In this document: positions 50,221 through 63,900 of the stretch, one piece after another | How the letters are laid out: every line of letters starts with the position of its first letter | Position numbering within the stretch: position 1 is the first letter of the stretch | Source: Muraenolepis orangiensis | Taxonomy: Eukaryota; Chordata; Actinopteri; Gadiformes; Muraenolepididae | DNA: 64,000 nt | NCBI GenBank assembly: GCA_027704905.1 | Contig: CM051004.1 | Span: 4,679,628-4,743,627, forward strand | Reading direction: 5' to 3' | The notes under the pieces: generated by a model | What the model saw: the letters and a program-made list of their open reading frames with translations, nothing else | Databases searched by the model: none | Told to the model about the DNA's origin: nothing | Program-made: the position numbers and the translations under genes

Positions 50221-53200
50221 GAGACACAGACAGACAGAGAGAGAGAGAGAGAGACCGAGAGACACAGACAGACAGAGAGAGAGACACACACACACAGACA
50301 GACAGACAGACAGACAGAAAGACAGACAGACAGACAGTCCGTCCTACTGACCCAGGATCTCTGCGAGGTCAGAGGTCGGTCCTGGTCCATCCTCTGGCCC
50401 AGGTCTAGAACCAGAGCTCTGATCAGGATCAGGGCCCAGAGCCGTGACCGCCCCCTCCTCCTCCAGACCTTTGACCCTGGGGGTCGAGAGGTCACCGGGG
50501 GCGGGGCTTGTTCCTTTGGCCGCCCCCTCGATCATATGGGATTCATCTGAGAGGAGCCAATTAACAATAAATTAACAATTAATTACTCATCATTAGGAGA
50601 GGCTAATGGTTAGGATGTAGGAGGAAGAGGAGGTGGAGGAGGAAGATGAGGATGAGGAGGACTCACCCTGGCAGGTGCTGCAGTCTCCCAGTGTAGTCTG
50701 GGTGAGAGACTGAAGCTCCGCTTCCTGCAGGACTCTTAGCACAAGGCTGTCGGGACTCCGCCCCCACACCTTCCTAGGCTCCGCCCCCAGGTCCACGCCC
50801 ATCCTGATGACCTCACCCGCCGTCTGGTCTGAGACACACACCACAATCTAAGTCATGACAATTTCTGAAGCGGCCCGTAATGGAAGAATTACACTCACAC
50901 CTGGAGGGGAAATAGGACCTTGAAACTAGGATTTACTGTAATAGTGTTATATATACTTCATGTCTAGTGTTATATATACTTCATGTCTAGTGTTATATAT
51001 ACATCATGTCTAGTGTTATATATACTTCATGTCTAGTGTTATATATACTTCATGTCTAGTGTTATATATACACTTTACGTCTAGTGTTATATATACTTCA
51101 TGTCTAGTGTTATATATACTTTGTCTGGTGTTATATACTTTACGCCTAGTGTTATATATCCTTCATGTCTAGTGTTATATATACTTTATGTCTAGTGTTA
51201 TATATACTTTACGCCTAGTGTTATATATACTTTATGTCTAGTGTTATATATACACTTCATGTCTAGTGTTATATATACACTTTACGTCTAGTGTTATGTA
51301 TACTTTATGTCTAGTGTTATATATACTTTATGTCTAGTGTTATATATACTTTATGTCTAGTGTTATATATACTTTATGTCTAGTGTTATATATACTTTGT
51401 CTTTGTTGGAAGAAGCCTTTGAAAGGAAGCTCTCCAAGTACGCAGGACTGGTCAGCGACTGTCAGCAGGCTGGTTGGAGAGCAAGGTGTTTCCCGGTGGA
51501 AGTTGGATGCAGAGGATTCGCAGCCCGTTCCTTGGTCAGAGCCTTCAGCAGTTTAGGCATCGAGGGAGTGAGAAAGAGGAGAGCCATCCGCAGTACCACC
51601 GATGCGGCAGAGAGGGCCTCAAGATGGTTGTGGCTCAAAAGAGGGGAGCCATGGAGTCATGGTAGCTAGCTAGCCATCTGGACACAAGCTGGGGTCTGAT
51701 CAGCCCCGGCTGGGTCACCTGGAGGAGGGCGTATGATGTTGCGAGACCCGAAACGTCCTATGATTCCAGGAACATCACTGAAGATGTGTCCAGACTAGGC
51801 ATCAGTAGATGTATGTACACAGCGAATACCCTGAGTGATCAGTGACAGCCAGGAAAGACTGGATGACAACCATGAATAGTGTGGCGACTACTGGAGAGTC
51901 AGTGACAGCCCGGAGAGACGGCAACCGGGGCAGAAAGGGTTGGCAACCCAATCTGCATCCACTGAGAGGAGGAACCCAACCAAGCTACGATGAACTTAAT
52001 GGAAAAATACCCCCAGGGGTGCCCGAGAGGGGGGGAGGATGAGCACCCCAGTCTGACGGACACAACGGTTACAGACCCAGGCAACGCACAAACGACTATG
52101 AGCAAGCAGTGTACATGCGGTAAAGTCTGCAAGAACATCCATGGCTTAAAGATCCACCGAGCGAGGATGAAGTGCCCGTTGGGAGCAGAAGCAACACAAC
52201 GCACAGGTGTTACACCTGGTGAGACGCAGGAGGTGCCAGGCCCGGAGTCACCCCATAGTGCCCAGAACCTCCAAGTGTTGCAGACAACTCCCTCGAGCAT
52301 CAAGTCTGACAGGAGGCGGATCAAATGGCCTGCAGCTAGCATGACCTCACTCTGGAAGCAGTTCGATGACGATGTCGACCAAATTCTGGAGGCAATGGCG
52401 AAGGGAGAGGCCGACAGGAAGCTACAAGCTATGACAACAATCATTGTCAGCATCGCAGCTGAACGGTTCGGCGAGGAGGAGAAGAAAAGCTCCGGAACAT
52501 CTTACTCAAAGAATCAAAGAGCTGTAAGGATCCACAACATCAGAAAGGAGATGAAAGTGCTGAAGTCCCAGTACAAGGCGGCAGGAGAAGAGGAACGCAC
52601 TGGCCTAGCCCAGCTAAGGTGCATCCTTCGGAAAAACATCAGAGTTCTCCGCCGGGCCGAGTGGCATCGGAGGCGGCGGCGCGAGAGAGCACGTAAACGT
52701 GCTGCTTTCATCGCTAACCCCTTCAAGTTCACTAAGGATTTGCTGGGGCAGAAGCGCAGTGGCAAACTGGCCTCCTCGCAGGATGACATAGACCAACATC
52801 TGAAGCAGACGTACAGCGACCCCGCAAGAGAGCAGGAGTTGGGAGAGTGTAACAACCTCATAGACCCCCCTGAACCAGAAGTGCAGTTCGACATGTCGGA
52901 GCTGCAGCTAAAGGAAGTCAGGGAGGTTGTCCGCAAAGCAAGGGCAAGCTCTGCTCCAGGACCGAGTGGCACTTCATACAAAGTGTATAAGTACTGTCCC
53001 AAACTCCTGCTGCGTCTGTGGTACATCTTGCGAGTCTTCTGGAGAAGGGGGAGGATCCCTGATCAATGGAGAGTGGCTGAAGGGGTATGGATCCCGAAGG
53101 AGGAAAACTCCACTCAGCTAGACCAGTTCCGCATCATCTCCCTGCTGTGTGTTGAGGCAAAGGTTTTCTTCAGCGCTGTTTCCAAACGGCTGTGTACCTA

Positions 53201-56200
53201 CCTGGCAGAGAACAACTACATCGATACATCTGTCCAGAAAGGTGGCATTTCAGGAATGCCAGGATGTCTGGAGCATACCGGTGTGGTGACACAGCTTATT
53301 CGGGAGGCCAGAGAGAACAAGGGCAACCTGTCAGTGCTGTGGCTTGACCTGGAGAATGCATTCGGCTCCATTCCACACAAGCTGGTTCAGTTCACTTTGA
53401 CAAAACATCATGTCCCAAGCAGGTGTAGAGACCTCATTGCTGATTATTACAGCAATTTCAGGATGAGGGTCTCTTCAGGAGAAATAACATCCAGTTGGCA
53501 CAATGTGGAGATCGGTATCATCACAGGGTGTACTATCTCTGTGACATTGTTCTCCCTAGCCATGAACATGCTCACTAAGTCTGCTGAGCCAGAGTGCAGA
53601 GGGCCCCGCACAAATTCCGGACAACGGCAACCACCCATCAGGGCATTCATGGATGACCTCACAGTCATGACAGAATCAGTCCCAGGCTGCCGGTGGATTC
53701 TGAAGGGGCTTGAAGAGCTGGTGGAGTGGGCCCGGATGCGTTTCAAACCCGCCAAATCCAGATCAATGGTGCTGAGGAAAGGGAAGGTGGTGGACAAGTT
53801 CCGGTTTAACATCGCAGACACAGCCATCCCATCTATCTCAGAGAAGCCAGTCAAGAGCTTGGGAAAAGTTTTTGACTGCTCTCTGAGAGACACAACATCT
53901 ATCCAGTCGACCTGCACTGAGTTGGATGGCTGGCTGAAATCCGTGGACAAGTCAGGCCTACCTGGGAAGTTTAAAGCCTGGGTCTACCAACATGGCATTC
54001 TTCCCAGGATTCTGTGGCCCCTCCTTGTCTATGCGGTCCCTATCTCAACAGTTGAGACCCTAGAGAGGAGGGTCAGCAACCACCTCCGGAGATGGCTTGG
54101 GTTACCAAGGAGCCTGAGCAGCATTGCACTCTACGGGAACACCAACAAGCTGCAACTGCCTTTCAAATCCTTGGAGGAGGAATTCAAGGTAACTAGAGCC
54201 AGAGAAGTGGTTCAATACAGGGACTCAAGTGATCCGAAGGTGGCTAAAGCAGGGATCCAAGTGAGGACTGGCAGGAAATGGAGGGCAGAGGAAGCAGTTC
54301 AAGAGGCAGAGGCAAGGCTGCGTCACAAGAGCCTGGTGGGAGTGGTCACACGAGGTCGAGCTGGGCTAGGATCCTTTCCAACTCCCCAAATGAACACCAG
54401 GGGGAAGGAAGGGCGCCGTCTTGTTCAGGAGGAGGTGAGAGCAGCAGTGGAGGAGACAAGAACCTGCAAGGCAGTGGGAATGAAGCAACAGGGAGCTTGG
54501 ACGAGATGGGAGAATGCGGTTGAGAGGAAAGTGACCTGGGCTGAGCTTTGGAAAGCCGAGCCTCACCGCATCAAATTCCTAATCCAGGCAGTGTATGATG
54601 TGCTTCCAAGCCCGTCAAATCTGCACACATGGGGCATAGCAGAGACACCAGCATGCCCATTGTGTTCCAAGCGAGGAACCCTGGAACACATCCTCAGTTG
54701 CTGTACAAGGGCACTTGGAGATGGACGGTACAGGTGGAGGCATGACCAAGTCCTGAAGACCATTGCTGAAGCCATCAGCGCAGGACTGGCGTGGTCAAAG
54801 CAGTTCCGACACTCCAAGGACACCATCGCCTTTGTCAGAGCTGGGGACAAGCCAACTTCTGCCAGAAAAACATCTGCAGGCATCCTGACGTCTGCAAGAG
54901 ACTGGCAGTTGTTGGTGGACCTTGAACATCAGCTGAAGTTCCCCAGCCATATTGCAGTCACCACCCTGCGACCAGACATTGTTCTTGTGTCTGAGTCCAC
55001 CAAGCAAGCTGTGCTGCTGGAGCTGACAGTCCCGTGGGAAGATCGCTTGGAAGAAGCCTTTGAAAGGAAGCTCTCCAAGTACGCAGGACTGGTCAGCGAC
55101 TGTCAGCAGGCTGGTTGGAGAGCAAGGTGTTTCCCGGTGGAAGTTGGATGCAGAGGATTCGCAGCCCGTTCCTTGGTCAGAGCCTTCAGCAGTTTAGGCA
55201 TCGAGGGAGTGAGAAAGAGGAGAGCCATCCGCAGTACCACCGATGCGGCAGAGAGGGCCTCAAGATGGTTGTGGCTCAAAAGAGGGGAGCCATGGAGTCA
55301 TGGTAGCTAGCTAGCCATCTGGACACAAGCTGGGGTCTGATCAGCCCCGGCTGGGTCACCTGGAGGAGGGCGTATGATGTTGCGAGACCCGAAACGTCCT
55401 ATGATTCCAGGAACATCACTGAAGATGTGTCCAGACTAGGCATCAGTAGATGTATGTACACAGTCTAGTGTTATATATACTTTATGTCTAGTGTGATAAT
55501 GTTATATATACTTTATGTCTAGTGTTATATATACTTTATGTCTAGTGTAATAGTGATATATACCTCATATCTAGTGTTGTATATACTTTGTCTAGTGTAA
55601 TAGTGATATATACCTCATGTCTAGTGTTATATATACTTTGTCTAGTGTTATACTGTATATCTATATATATTCATAGTCATATATCATATATACTTGATGT
55701 CTCTAGTATTGTTATATATATATCTATATATATCTATCTATATCTATATCTATCTATATCTATCTATATCTATATCTATCTATATCTATATCTATCTATA
55801 TCTATATATCTATATATATATATATATCTATATCTATATATATATATCTATATAGATATATAGATATATATATATCTATATATTATATATATTCATAGTC
55901 ATATATCATATATACTTGATGTTACCAGTGATGGAGCTCTCCTCCAGGGTCTGTTGAGACAGGACCAGAGGAGCTCCTGTGCCCCACCTTCTCCTGTCTC
56001 CTCCTGAATCCGGGTGCTCCCCGGCAGGAGGCGGGGCCTCCTGGTGAGAAAGAGGAGCAGCAGGTGCTTGGGGAGCCAAGTCCCCCTCCTCCAGCGGACC
56101 GTGGAGCGGGAGGTTCTGGTTCAGCCTCCATAGAACCTCCTTCTCACTCTGGAGAGAGGAGCAAAAACCAGGTCATAGAGGTCAGAGGTCATAACCTCCC

Positions 56201-57873
56201 TCACATCCTCCTGGATTAATAACCAGGTCATAGAGGTCAGAAGTCACCTCCTCCTGGAGTAATAACCAGGTCATAGAGGTCATAACCTCCCTCACATCCT
56301 CCTGGAGTAATAACCAGGTCATAGAGGTCAGAGGTCATAACCTCCCTCACAACCTCCTTGAGTAATAACCAGGTCATAGAGGTCAGATGTCACCTCCGCC
56401 TGGAGTAATAACCAGGTCATAGAGGTCATAACCTCCCTCACATCCTCCTGGAGTAATAACCAGGTCATAGAGGTCAGAGGTCATAACCTCCCTCACATCC
56501 TCCTGGAGTAATAACCAGTTCATAGAGGTCAGAGGTCACCTCCTCCTGGAGTAATAACCAGGTCATAGAGGTCATAACCTCCCTCACATCCTCCTGGAGT
56601 AATAACCAGTTCATAGAGGTCAGAGGTCACCTCCTCCTGGAGTAATAACCAGGTCATAGATCTTAACAGGGTCATGTGACCTGAACCAGAAGGACAGGTT
56701 GGTACACATCTATGATCCTGGATTCATCTTTAATGAAACACTAAACACAATCAATAATCAATCATCACTAATCAATAGAATAATGAAGAACGTACTTGAA
56801 TCAACCCTGGGTTTTCTCTTGGGACGGAACTCTGACGAACACAGAAAATACTACAATAAATATCATAGTACACAGTTATATATTATACTACAATAAATGT
56901 CATAGTACACAGTAATATACACTTTACATTAATATATTATACTACAATAATATATTATGCTACATTAATATAGTATATATTATACTACAGTAACATTATA
57001 CTACAGTTATATATTATATTACAGTAATATATTATATTAAAGTAATATTATATTATACCATAGTAGTATATTATACTACAGTAATGTACTACAGTAACAT
57101 ATACTACAGTAATATATTAAACTACATTAGTATTTTATACTACAGTAGTATATTAAATATTATACTACAGTAACATATACTACGGTAATATTATACTACA
57201 GTAATATATTATACAACAGTGTAACAGTAATTAGTTGAACTGTGCTATACTAGAAGTGCTACGTTAATATATAGTTTATAGTTATAGGATATAGTAACAC
57301 TAGTAGTTTACTAGTAGTTTTGACTAGAGTAGTATTGGTAGAGTACTGACCGCCCCCACTTCCTTCAGAGCTGTCGTCATGGAGATGGCGGGTGGGGGCA
57401 GGTCCTCCGTGAGGTCAGAGGTCGGTCCAGATGAGCTGACCTCTGACCCGTCTCCTCCTCCTGCTGCCATGGCAACCTTCAGACCACGGGCTGCCAGCTG
57501 ACGGACACAACAGAGATGATGCTAAGCTAACGGCTAACAAACAGCTAGTTTGTAGCAACTAGCCTCTATCTTACTATGGACACACACACACTATGGATAC
57601 TTAAGCCTGCAGTACACGTCATCTACTATCAAGGATCCAGAAAAGGAAGGAAACAATGAAGGAAACCATGAAGGGAATGGAGGAAGCAATGAAGAAAACC
57701 ATAAAGGAAACCTTTAAACTTTGGTGACAGAGGAAAGGGTAATGCTGGACTGTGATTGGTTCATTACATGCTCCTCCCACGCCCTCATGTCCCGCTCAGC
57801 CGCCTCCGCCCTCCTGCGGTCCAGCTGCTCCTTCAGCACCGCAGCACGGACACTGGCCTGGGCCTGCACACGC

Positions 57874-57952
<79 letters not shown>

Positions 57953-60900
57953 GATTCTGAATGTATTATTAATATAAATATTAAGCTCTGCTTCTAGAAT
58001 ATTAATACAACTACAGAAATAAAGCTATGAATTCAAAGTACAGCACATGATAATATAATGACGAGAACATCACGCGGTGGACTCACCTTCAACACCTCCA
58101 GTTTCTTCCTGCGTAGCTCCGCCTCCTCGCCGGATTCCTGGCTGTCAGAGCAGTCGCCGTCACACTGGAACCCAGACAGAGGTCACTTCCTGTATGCGCT
58201 TCCTGTCATGCTCAGTAGAGGCGCGGGGCGGGGCCTACCTTTTGTCCTCGCAGGCGGGCTTTCATCTGTTGCCGTTCGTTGAAGTTCTGAAGGCGGATCT
58301 GACGCAACCTGGCCAGATACTCCTGAATACAGGAAGACAGGTATCACACACCTAGCCAGGTACTTCTTAATACAGGTAGACAGGTATCACACACCTAGCC
58401 AGATACTCCTGAATACAGGAAGACAGGTATCACACACCTAGCCAGGTACTTCTTAATACAGGTAGACAGGTATCACACACCTAGCCAGGTACTTCTTAAT
58501 ACAGGTAGACGGGTATCACACACCTAGCCAGGTACTTCTTAATACAGGTAGACAGGTATCACACACCTAGCCAGGTACTTCTTAATACAGGTAGACAGGT
58601 ATCACACACCTGGCCAGGTACTCCCGAATACAGGTAGACAGGTATCACACTTTGTCAGGTACTCCCGAATACAGGTAGATAGGTATCACACACCTGGCCA
58701 GGTACTCCCGAATACAGGTAGACAGGTACCACACACCTGTACAGGTAGACAGGTACCACACACCTGTACAGGTACTCCTGAATACAGGTATCACACACCT
58801 GGTACACACCTGGCCAGGTGTGTGTTTGAAACCGGTCTACCTGGTGTCAGTACCTGGCCAGGTATAAAACAAAGGGGTAAGTTAAAACGTACAGATGGTC
58901 CATGTTGGGGTAAACTCCAGGCAGGGGTCAGGAACACAAAACATTCGGGATCAAAACACAAACTAAGATATGAAAGTGAACCGAGTATAAATCATAATAA
59001 TCATAATAACACAAGATAAACCAAAACAGAGGGTGGGGAGAACCAAATGATGAGGGAGCTGGTTGCAGTGGTCAAGCAGGAGGAGGTGATGGAGCATTAG
59101 GGGTGGATGAGGAGGGAGGAGACCCAGGACCTACCTCCTCCTCCTGGACGGCCCGGGGCCTCCTGTAGCGGAGGGGCCCGGCCCGGCTCCCCTGGACCAC
59201 CGCCTGGCTCTGCAGGGCGCCCTACAGGTCAACCAGACTTTAGAAGGACCAGGCTCAGCACCGCCCTACCCGCACCGCAGAGCCTGAGATGCAGGGGGAT
59301 CTCCACTGTGGATTCTAGGTTCTCCAGGTCGCATGTCTGAACACCACCCACAGCTGAAACCTTACTAGGACACCCCTCAGACCACTCAACTCTCTGGCCA
59401 TCAACAACCAGAGTGGTCAGCATTCAGGTGGTGTAAAGAGCTAGAGTGCAGGTGGTGTAAAGAGCTAGAGTGCAGGTGGTGTAAAGTGTAAGGGTGACCT
59501 ACCAGCTGTCCCTCCGCCCGGACCTTGTTCAGCATGGCTTCTCTCTTCCTCTGCAGGAACTCCTCCACCTGCCTCGCCCTCCCAACCCTGATCTGAGGAC
59601 GGTGCCTGAGGAGACCACAGGTACACCGTCACCTTCACCTTCCACTAGACTACACCTCCACTAGACTACACCTCCACTAGACTACACCTCCACCTTCCAC
59701 TAGACTACACCTCCACTAGACTACACCTCCACCTTCCACTAGACTACACCTCCACCTTCCACTAGACTACACCTCCACCTTCCACTAGACTACACCTCCA
59801 CCTTCCACTAGACTACACCTCCACCTTCTACTAGACTACACCTCCACCTTCCACTAGACTACACCTCCACTAAACTATCAGTGTACTACCAGCTCATGTG
59901 GACAATTTAGCACAGTTCAATATACAGTCTGAATATAGATAACATATTATAGATTATAGATTATAGATACCCGTTGATATGAGTCTATCTGATGCAGAGT
60001 GTATATAGATTATAGATACCCGTTGATATGAGTCTATCTGATGCAGAGTGTATATAGATTATAGATACCCGTTGATATGAGTCTATCTGATGCAGAGTGT
60101 ATATAGATTATAGAGACCTGTTAATGAGTCTGCATACAGATGATGGATTATAGGTGATTGATGATAGATGACCTGTTAGTCTGTATACAGATGATGGATT
60201 ATGATTATAGGTGATTGATGATAGATGACCTGTTAGTCTGTATTCTGTGTATTTCCTGCCGGACGGCGTCAGGGTTGGGTGGGGGGAGGGGGCCAGCAGC
60301 AGGAGCACCTCTGACACACACACACACACACACACACGTTTAGCGTGTAGTTGTGTGTTAGTGATTAGTGTGTAGTTGTGTGTTAGTGTGTAGTTGTATG
60401 TTAGTGATTAGCGATTAGTGTGTAGTTGTATGTTAGTGATTAGTGATCAGTTGTATGTGAGTGATTAGTGTGTAGTTGTATGTTAGTGATTAGTGTGTAA
60501 TTGTATGTTAGTGATTAGTGTGTAGTTATAGGTTGTTGATAAGTGATTAGTTCTGTTAGTGATTACTGTGTAGTTTTATGTTAGTGATAAGTGTGTAGTT
60601 TTATGTTAGTGATAAGTGTGTAGTTTTATGTTAGTGATGAGTATGTAGTTGTGCGTTAGTGATTAGCGATTAGTGTGTAGTTGTATGTTAGTGATTAGTG
60701 TGTAGTTGTGTATAGTTGTATATTAACGATTAGTGTGTAGTTGTATGTTAGTGATTAGTGTGTAGTTTTGTATTAGTGTGTAGTTGTATATTAACGATTA
60801 GTGTGTAGTTGTAGGTTAGTGAGTAGTTGTATATTAGTGATTAGGAATTAGTGTGTAGTCGTATGTTAGTAATTAGTGTGTAGTTCTACGTTAGTGATTA

Positions 60901-63900
60901 GTGATATAAAGACTCATACCGTACTTGGTTCTCCTCTAGAGACGCATGATAGAGATTGTACCAGGCCCTGCCGTGGGCGGAGACTATCACTGGGGGCGGG
61001 GCCTGGTCGGGACAGGGGGAGTGGCCAGCACCTGCGGCCCTCTTGCCGAAACCCTGAAGATAACAAATTAAGAAGTATGATAATAAGAATAAATATTTTT
61101 AATTCAACCGTTTAACAAACTGTATTCCAACAAAATTAAAACAATTGGAATAAAGCTTTTTACTTAATCTCATCAAAAATCTATTTATTAGATTATTAGA
61201 TATACTATATACAATATACAGGTAAAGAACATGATGACCAGTTATTTAGTCATTAGTGTGTGTTAGTGTGTGTAAGTGTGTTTAGTGTGTCGTGTGTTAA
61301 CGTGTGTGTGATAGTGTGTGTGTAGTGTGTAGCGTGTGTTTAAGTGTGTGTGTGTGTGTGTGTGTGTTAGTGTGTGTGTGCATAATGTGTGTGTAGTGTG
61401 TATAAGTGTGTCTGGAGTGTGTATTAGTGTGTGTGTTAGTGTGTGTCTTAGTGTGTGTGTAGTGCAGTGGTGAAGCGTCAGGGCCTTCAAGGTATTCAGA
61501 GAAGACCCTGGAACTCTCAGATGAAACTACATTTTTTTAAATTAATTGTATTAATAAAATGTAATACAATTGAATCAAATTTAAATAAAATGAATAAATG
61601 AGAATGGTATCTGTGTTGTTATCGGTTATATTACAGTGTTACGTTGATTTGTTTGTCTCAAGCATTTGAGTGGTTTTGTGTTGGAAAAACAATGCAACCA
61701 ATCAGATATTTTTCTAGGTTGCTGGGAAGAATCAAGTCAAGTCAAGTCAAGAATATCCTTCAACCAAAGTATTCCCGATGACTTTGGCCCTCAGACTGAA
61801 TGAGAGCGTACGTTTGGATTGACAACTTGATCAACCAATCATATAGTGATTTGTAGCCAATGGGCGTATTCTTTCAGATTTCCCCACAGCTCAATAGGGA
61901 GCTAGAAGGTATACTGGCTGGAGCGAGAGTGGATCTAGCGTAGTGCTACGTTTTTTCTACGTAGGTTTTTTACGTCAAAATGGCAACAGGTGAAGATGAT
62001 GTCGTTGCGGATTTATTGTCGGAACCATTTTCAAGACGACCATTCAATGTAAAGATGGACATTATTAAAAAAGGCCGTCCAACGCCTGACAATCTTGAGC
62101 TGAATCAAGTTGATAAAGCAGGCTATGTTCGCCATTTTCAGGCTAGCAACTGGGAAAGATACCCGTGGCTAACGGGTATCTTTCCAGGGGAATGGATTTT
62201 GTCTTCAACTGAACATCATTGGTGAGTGAGACTCATTTGTCTTTGCTGGTTTTGTCTCAGTGTTGCGTCTCGTTGAGCTGGTTGTTGCATTTTGTTTCCA
62301 CACACTTGTTGAATGATTAGTTAATGGCTGTCTTGAGTTTGTTAAGCATTGTTGTGCATTTAAATTGAGAGTTTTGACTTGATCTTTCTTTGCATCGCTT
62401 AACGTGAAAAGACTTAACGTAACCAAGAGTTACAAAACTGCGATCAATAATCACCAAATTTCTCTGGCATATGTCTTGTCGTTAGCACTCTCAAAATATC
62501 TCAACTTAAATCCTCCCATTATGGACGTTATTCGACATTGAGTGTTTTCCTCTCTATTGAGCCAGTAAGGAAAAGTCTAAACGCAGCTTTATGAGAGGCT
62601 TTTCACGTATCGTGTTAGACCGTCCCTTTCAACGATAGCCTGTGTGTGGTGGTCTGTGTTGTTACTTCACTACATGGACACTGCTTTGACAACTATGGTA
62701 CACTTGTAAATTGGCTGCGACAATCTTATCTGCCTAAATGAGATAACGCATAAAGTGACTTCCTCCGTAGAAAAACTGAATTTTCGAATGGTGGGGCGGT
62801 GATCTACAGAAGGTCCAGTTGTGATAGACACGCTTCGCCACTGGTGTAGTGGTATGTGTGTTAGAAGGTTCTGGATCACCTTTCTGTCCGGGCTGCTAGC
62901 TCCCAGGACGTGCTTCCAGCCCTGCTCCCGAGCTTGGTTGATCCTGTTCACCTATTATTAGGTCAGAGGTCACAAAGTCAGAGGTCACAAGGTCAGACCA
63001 AGTGGACAGGATCTACTCTACAGAACTTCACACAAGGTCCCACCTTGTCTTTTTCGTAGTTCTTCATTTGACCCGCTTTCAACAGGAGCATCTGGAAGAA
63101 ACACAGAAGATGAAGAACCTTGACATGATAAGGACCTCCACCCACCTGAGAACCTCCACCCACCCGAGGACCTCCATCCACCTGAGGACCTCCACCCACC
63201 CGAGGATTTCCACCCACCCGAGGACCTCCATCCACCTGAGGACCTCCACCCACCCGAGGATTTCCACCCACCTGAGGACCTCCACCCACCTGAGGACCTC
63301 CACCCACCTGAGGACCTCCACCCACCTGAGGACCCCCACCCACCTGAGGACCTCCACCCACCTGCTCCTTCTGCTTTTTGTCCTTCTCCATCACCTCCAG
63401 GCGCTTCTTACGGACAGCTTCCTGCAGCAAGAGACCCGATATCAACCCTTGACCTGAGAGGACCAGACAGACCCTTGACCTGAGAGGACCAGACAGACCC
63501 AGGATCTGAGAGGACCAGACAGACCCTGGACCTTAGAGGACCAGACAGATCCTGGACCTTAGAGGACCAGACAGACCCTGGACCTGAGAGGACCAGACAG
63601 ACCCTGGACCTGAGAGGACCAGACAGACCCTGGACCTGAGAGGATCAGACAGACCCGGGACCTAAGAGGACCAGATGGACCCTAGACCTAAGAGGACCAG
63701 ACAGACCCTGGACCTGAGAGGACCAGACAGACCCTGGACCTGAGAGGACCAGACAGACCCTGGACCTGAGAGGGCCAGACAGAAGGTGGAGGGAATAAGA
63801 GCGAAAACTACAGGAAACGGGAACAAAGAAAACCCAAAAGGAAGAGAGAAACAGAGGAAGGAAGGCTGCAGTCAGGACAGGAAGGAGTTATTAAAGGTCA

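Noticed and set aside
54278..54523. Alternate-frame ORFs inside the LINE as an ORF1
   Set aside because: They overlap the long polyprotein frame and show no domain; the element appears to have one ORF.
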